NCBI GenBank assembly: GCA_002308155.1
Contig: DBVQ01000061.1
Coordinates: forward strand, 1 to 6,484
Origin: Christensenella sp. UBA1260
GTDB lineage: Bacteria > Bacillota > Clostridia > Christensenellales > CAG-917
Reading direction: 5' to 3'
Length of the DNA: 6,484 nt
The notes under the pieces: model-generated
Databases searched by the model: none
What the model was told of the DNA's origin: nothing
The model's input: the letters and a program-made list of their open reading frames with translations, nothing else
Position numbers and translations under genes: made by a program
In this document: piece after piece, positions 5,333 through 6,484 of the stretch
How positions within the stretch are numbered: the first letter of the stretch is position 1
Layout of the letters: each line of letters begins with the position of its first letter

Positions 5333-6361
5333 ATGAAACTGAAAGCAAAAATCGCAATCATCGTATCGGTGTTTCTTGTTGTTTCAATTGTGGCGATAGG
5401 CATAGGCTTTGGCGTGAATGCTCCAAAGGCACTCGACCACGAGGACGCAACAGAGTTCACCGCAAACTGGATGAAATATTTGAAGGACGACGTGCTTGTG
5501 CGCAACACCGTCATCCCTGGCTCGCACGATGCAGGCTCAACGGGTATGATGTGGGCGGCAGAGACACAAAACCGCAGTATCGCCGAGCAACTTGCTTGCG
5601 GCTCTCGCTATCTTGACCTGCGCGTTTGGAAAAGCGGTGGCGAATATTATATCTTCCACGCAATCATAAAAGGCGAAAAGTTTGTGCCGATTGTTGAGAC
5701 CATAAACAAGTTTTTGGACGAGCATCCAACAGAGTTTTTGATACTTGACATGCAGAAATTCAAGGGCAAGAGTCAAGATGACGTCATAAACATCCTTGCG
5801 ACCAAACTCGGAGATAAAATAGTCAAAAACACCACATCAAGTAGCGATATTGAGTTTGTTGACAGTTTGACCGTCGGCGATATGAGAGGCAAATGCCTCG
5901 TATTTTGGGGCGATGAAAAGACCGTTGACCACGGCGATTATCTCTTCCTCAGAGACAAGAATAAGGGGCAAAGAGAAAACGCAGTGCTTAGGTCCTTCTA
6001 CTACCGCACCTACAACACTCTCGCCTCAAAAGACTACATCAAGAAAGGCTTGGCAAAATATTGGGAGTTGCACGAGGAAAGACCTGCTGGTCTCTTTGTC
6101 TTGCAAGGACAACTCACCGACCCTGTCTTTGTCGTAGGGCCAAAGGCAGTTGAATCAACACACAACTCAAATATGAGCGAATATTTAAGCACTTTTGACT
6201 GCTCCAAGCATCAGCTCAATATTGTGATGCGCGACTATTTGGGCGCAAGAAAGTGTGAGGAAATCTTTGTGCTCAATCTCGGCTATGACAACATACAGCC
6301 TGCCCTTCTCGCCGAGTTCAAAGCAAACTGCCCTGCGGATTTGACAGCGAGATTTGCATAA
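5333..6361 (+). CDS. PI-PLC X-domain phosphodiesterase, membrane-anchored or secreted
   Basis: A 342-residue protein of the bacterial phosphatidylinositol-specific phospholipase C fold. A basic start (MKLKAK) and a hydrophobic segment at about residues 7-28 predict a signal peptide or N-terminal anchor, placing the enzyme outside the cell. The catalytic features of the family are visible: IPGSHDAG with His65 and Asp66, YLDLRVW with Arg97, and IFHA with His109, matching the His-Asp-Arg-His set of Bacillus cereus PI-PLC. Asp301 in VMRDYLG may be the additional conserved Asp. Bacterial members cleave PI without calcium, giving cyclic inositol phosphate; the real substrate here is unknown. The ATG at 5333 is chosen over an in-frame GTG at 5312 because GGGGAAAG lies just before it and it begins the signal-like segment. 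No terminator is seen between its stop and the ssrA promoter. Confidence 0.88.
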   Translation: MKLKAKIAIIVSVFLVVSIVAIGIGFGVNAPKALDHEDATEFTANWMKYLKDDVLVRNTVIPGSHDAGSTGMMWAAETQNRSIAEQLACGSRYLDLRVWKSGGEYYIFHAIIKGEKFVPIVETINKFLDEHPTEFLILDMQKFKGKSQDDVINILATKLGDKIVKNTTSSSDIEFVDSLTVGDMRGKCLVFWGDEKTVDHGDYLFLRDKNKGQRENAVLRSFYYRTYNTLASKDYIKKGLAKYWELHEERPAGLFVLQGQLTDPVFVVGPKAVESTHNSNMSEYLSTFDCSKHQLNIVMRDYLGARKCEEIFVLNLGYDNIQPALLAEFKANCPADLTARFA

Positions 6362-6366
6362 ACCAC

Positions 6367-6394
6367 TTGCAAAAAGCGAAAAATATGATATAAT
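6367..6394 (+). promoter_or_regulatory. ssrA promoter
   Basis: TTGCAA (6367-6372; four of six to -35), 16 bases, then a perfect TATAAT (6389-6394) preceded by TGA, an extended -10. The predicted start near 6401 gives a 5' leader of about 36 bases before the mature tmRNA end. It overlaps the region just after the PI-PLC stop. Confidence 0.75.
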
Positions 6395-6406
6395 ACAACT
6401 CACTTC

Positions 6407-6434
6407 GGCAATTCGTCCTTGCGTGCGGATTGCC
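6407..6434 (+). other. hairpin in the tmRNA precursor leader
   Basis: GGCAAT (6407-6412) pairs with ATTGCC (6429-6434). The stem ends two bases before the predicted mature 5' end at 6437, where RNase P would cut. It may keep the leader from pairing with the acceptor stem. No U-run follows, so it is not a terminator. Confidence 0.45.
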
Positions 6435-6436
6435 AC

Positions 6437-6484
6437 GGGGGTGTACTGGATTCGACATTTGTCTTGAAGCGGTATAAGCACGTC
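6437..6484 (+). ncRNA. ssrA: tmRNA, 5' end only (cut by window edge)
   Basis: The sequence GGGGGTGTACTGGATTCGAC (6437-6456) matches the conserved tmRNA 5' end: the acceptor strand, then GGATTCGAC as in Bacillus and E. coli tmRNA, with the same 11 bases before GGATTCGAC as in Bacillus. tmRNA with SmpB rescues stalled ribosomes and tags the unfinished peptide. The tag reading frame and 3' half lie beyond the window, so neither can be checked. The placement of the mature end is by alignment from memory. Confidence 0.88.

Overview
The window looks like chromosomal sequence from a Gram-positive-type anaerobe, most plausibly a Clostridia/Bacillota member. This is inferred from the tmRNA-like 5' end, the intrinsic terminators with U-runs, AGGAG-type ribosome binding sites, a PflX-type radical SAM protein, and a uracil permease and Upp of the type common in Bacillota. 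GC content looks moderate. The species cannot be told from the sequence.

Layout, left to right. Bases 1-258 hold no convincing gene. They are packed with inverted repeats, including a terminator and a large imperfect palindrome (about 126-273) that runs into the 3' end of the next gene. On the minus strand, upp (uracil phosphoribosyltransferase, 897 to 259) lies downstream of uraA (uracil permease, 2617 to 962). Together they form a uracil uptake and salvage operon: the permease brings uracil in and Upp joins it to PRPP to make UMP.

The roughly 350-base gap upstream of uraA holds a promoter, a previously unmarked 34-codon leader ORF with a good Shine-Dalgarno (2811 to 2707), and an intrinsic terminator (2702 to 2676) four bases after the leader stop codon. 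This has the layout of a leader-peptide transcription attenuator and is the most interesting find in the window. U-rich codons before the terminator recall the UTP-sensing pyrBI leader of enteric bacteria.

Next come two minus-strand genes one base apart: a FAD-dependent geranylgeranyl-reductase-like oxidoreductase (5177 to 3789) and a PflX-like radical SAM protein (3787 to 2969). They are read from an extended -10 promoter near 5208-5236. Diverging from that promoter on the plus strand is a membrane-anchored or secreted PI-PLC X-domain phosphodiesterase (5333-6361). The window ends inside a tmRNA gene (ssrA, from about 6437) that has its own strong promoter.
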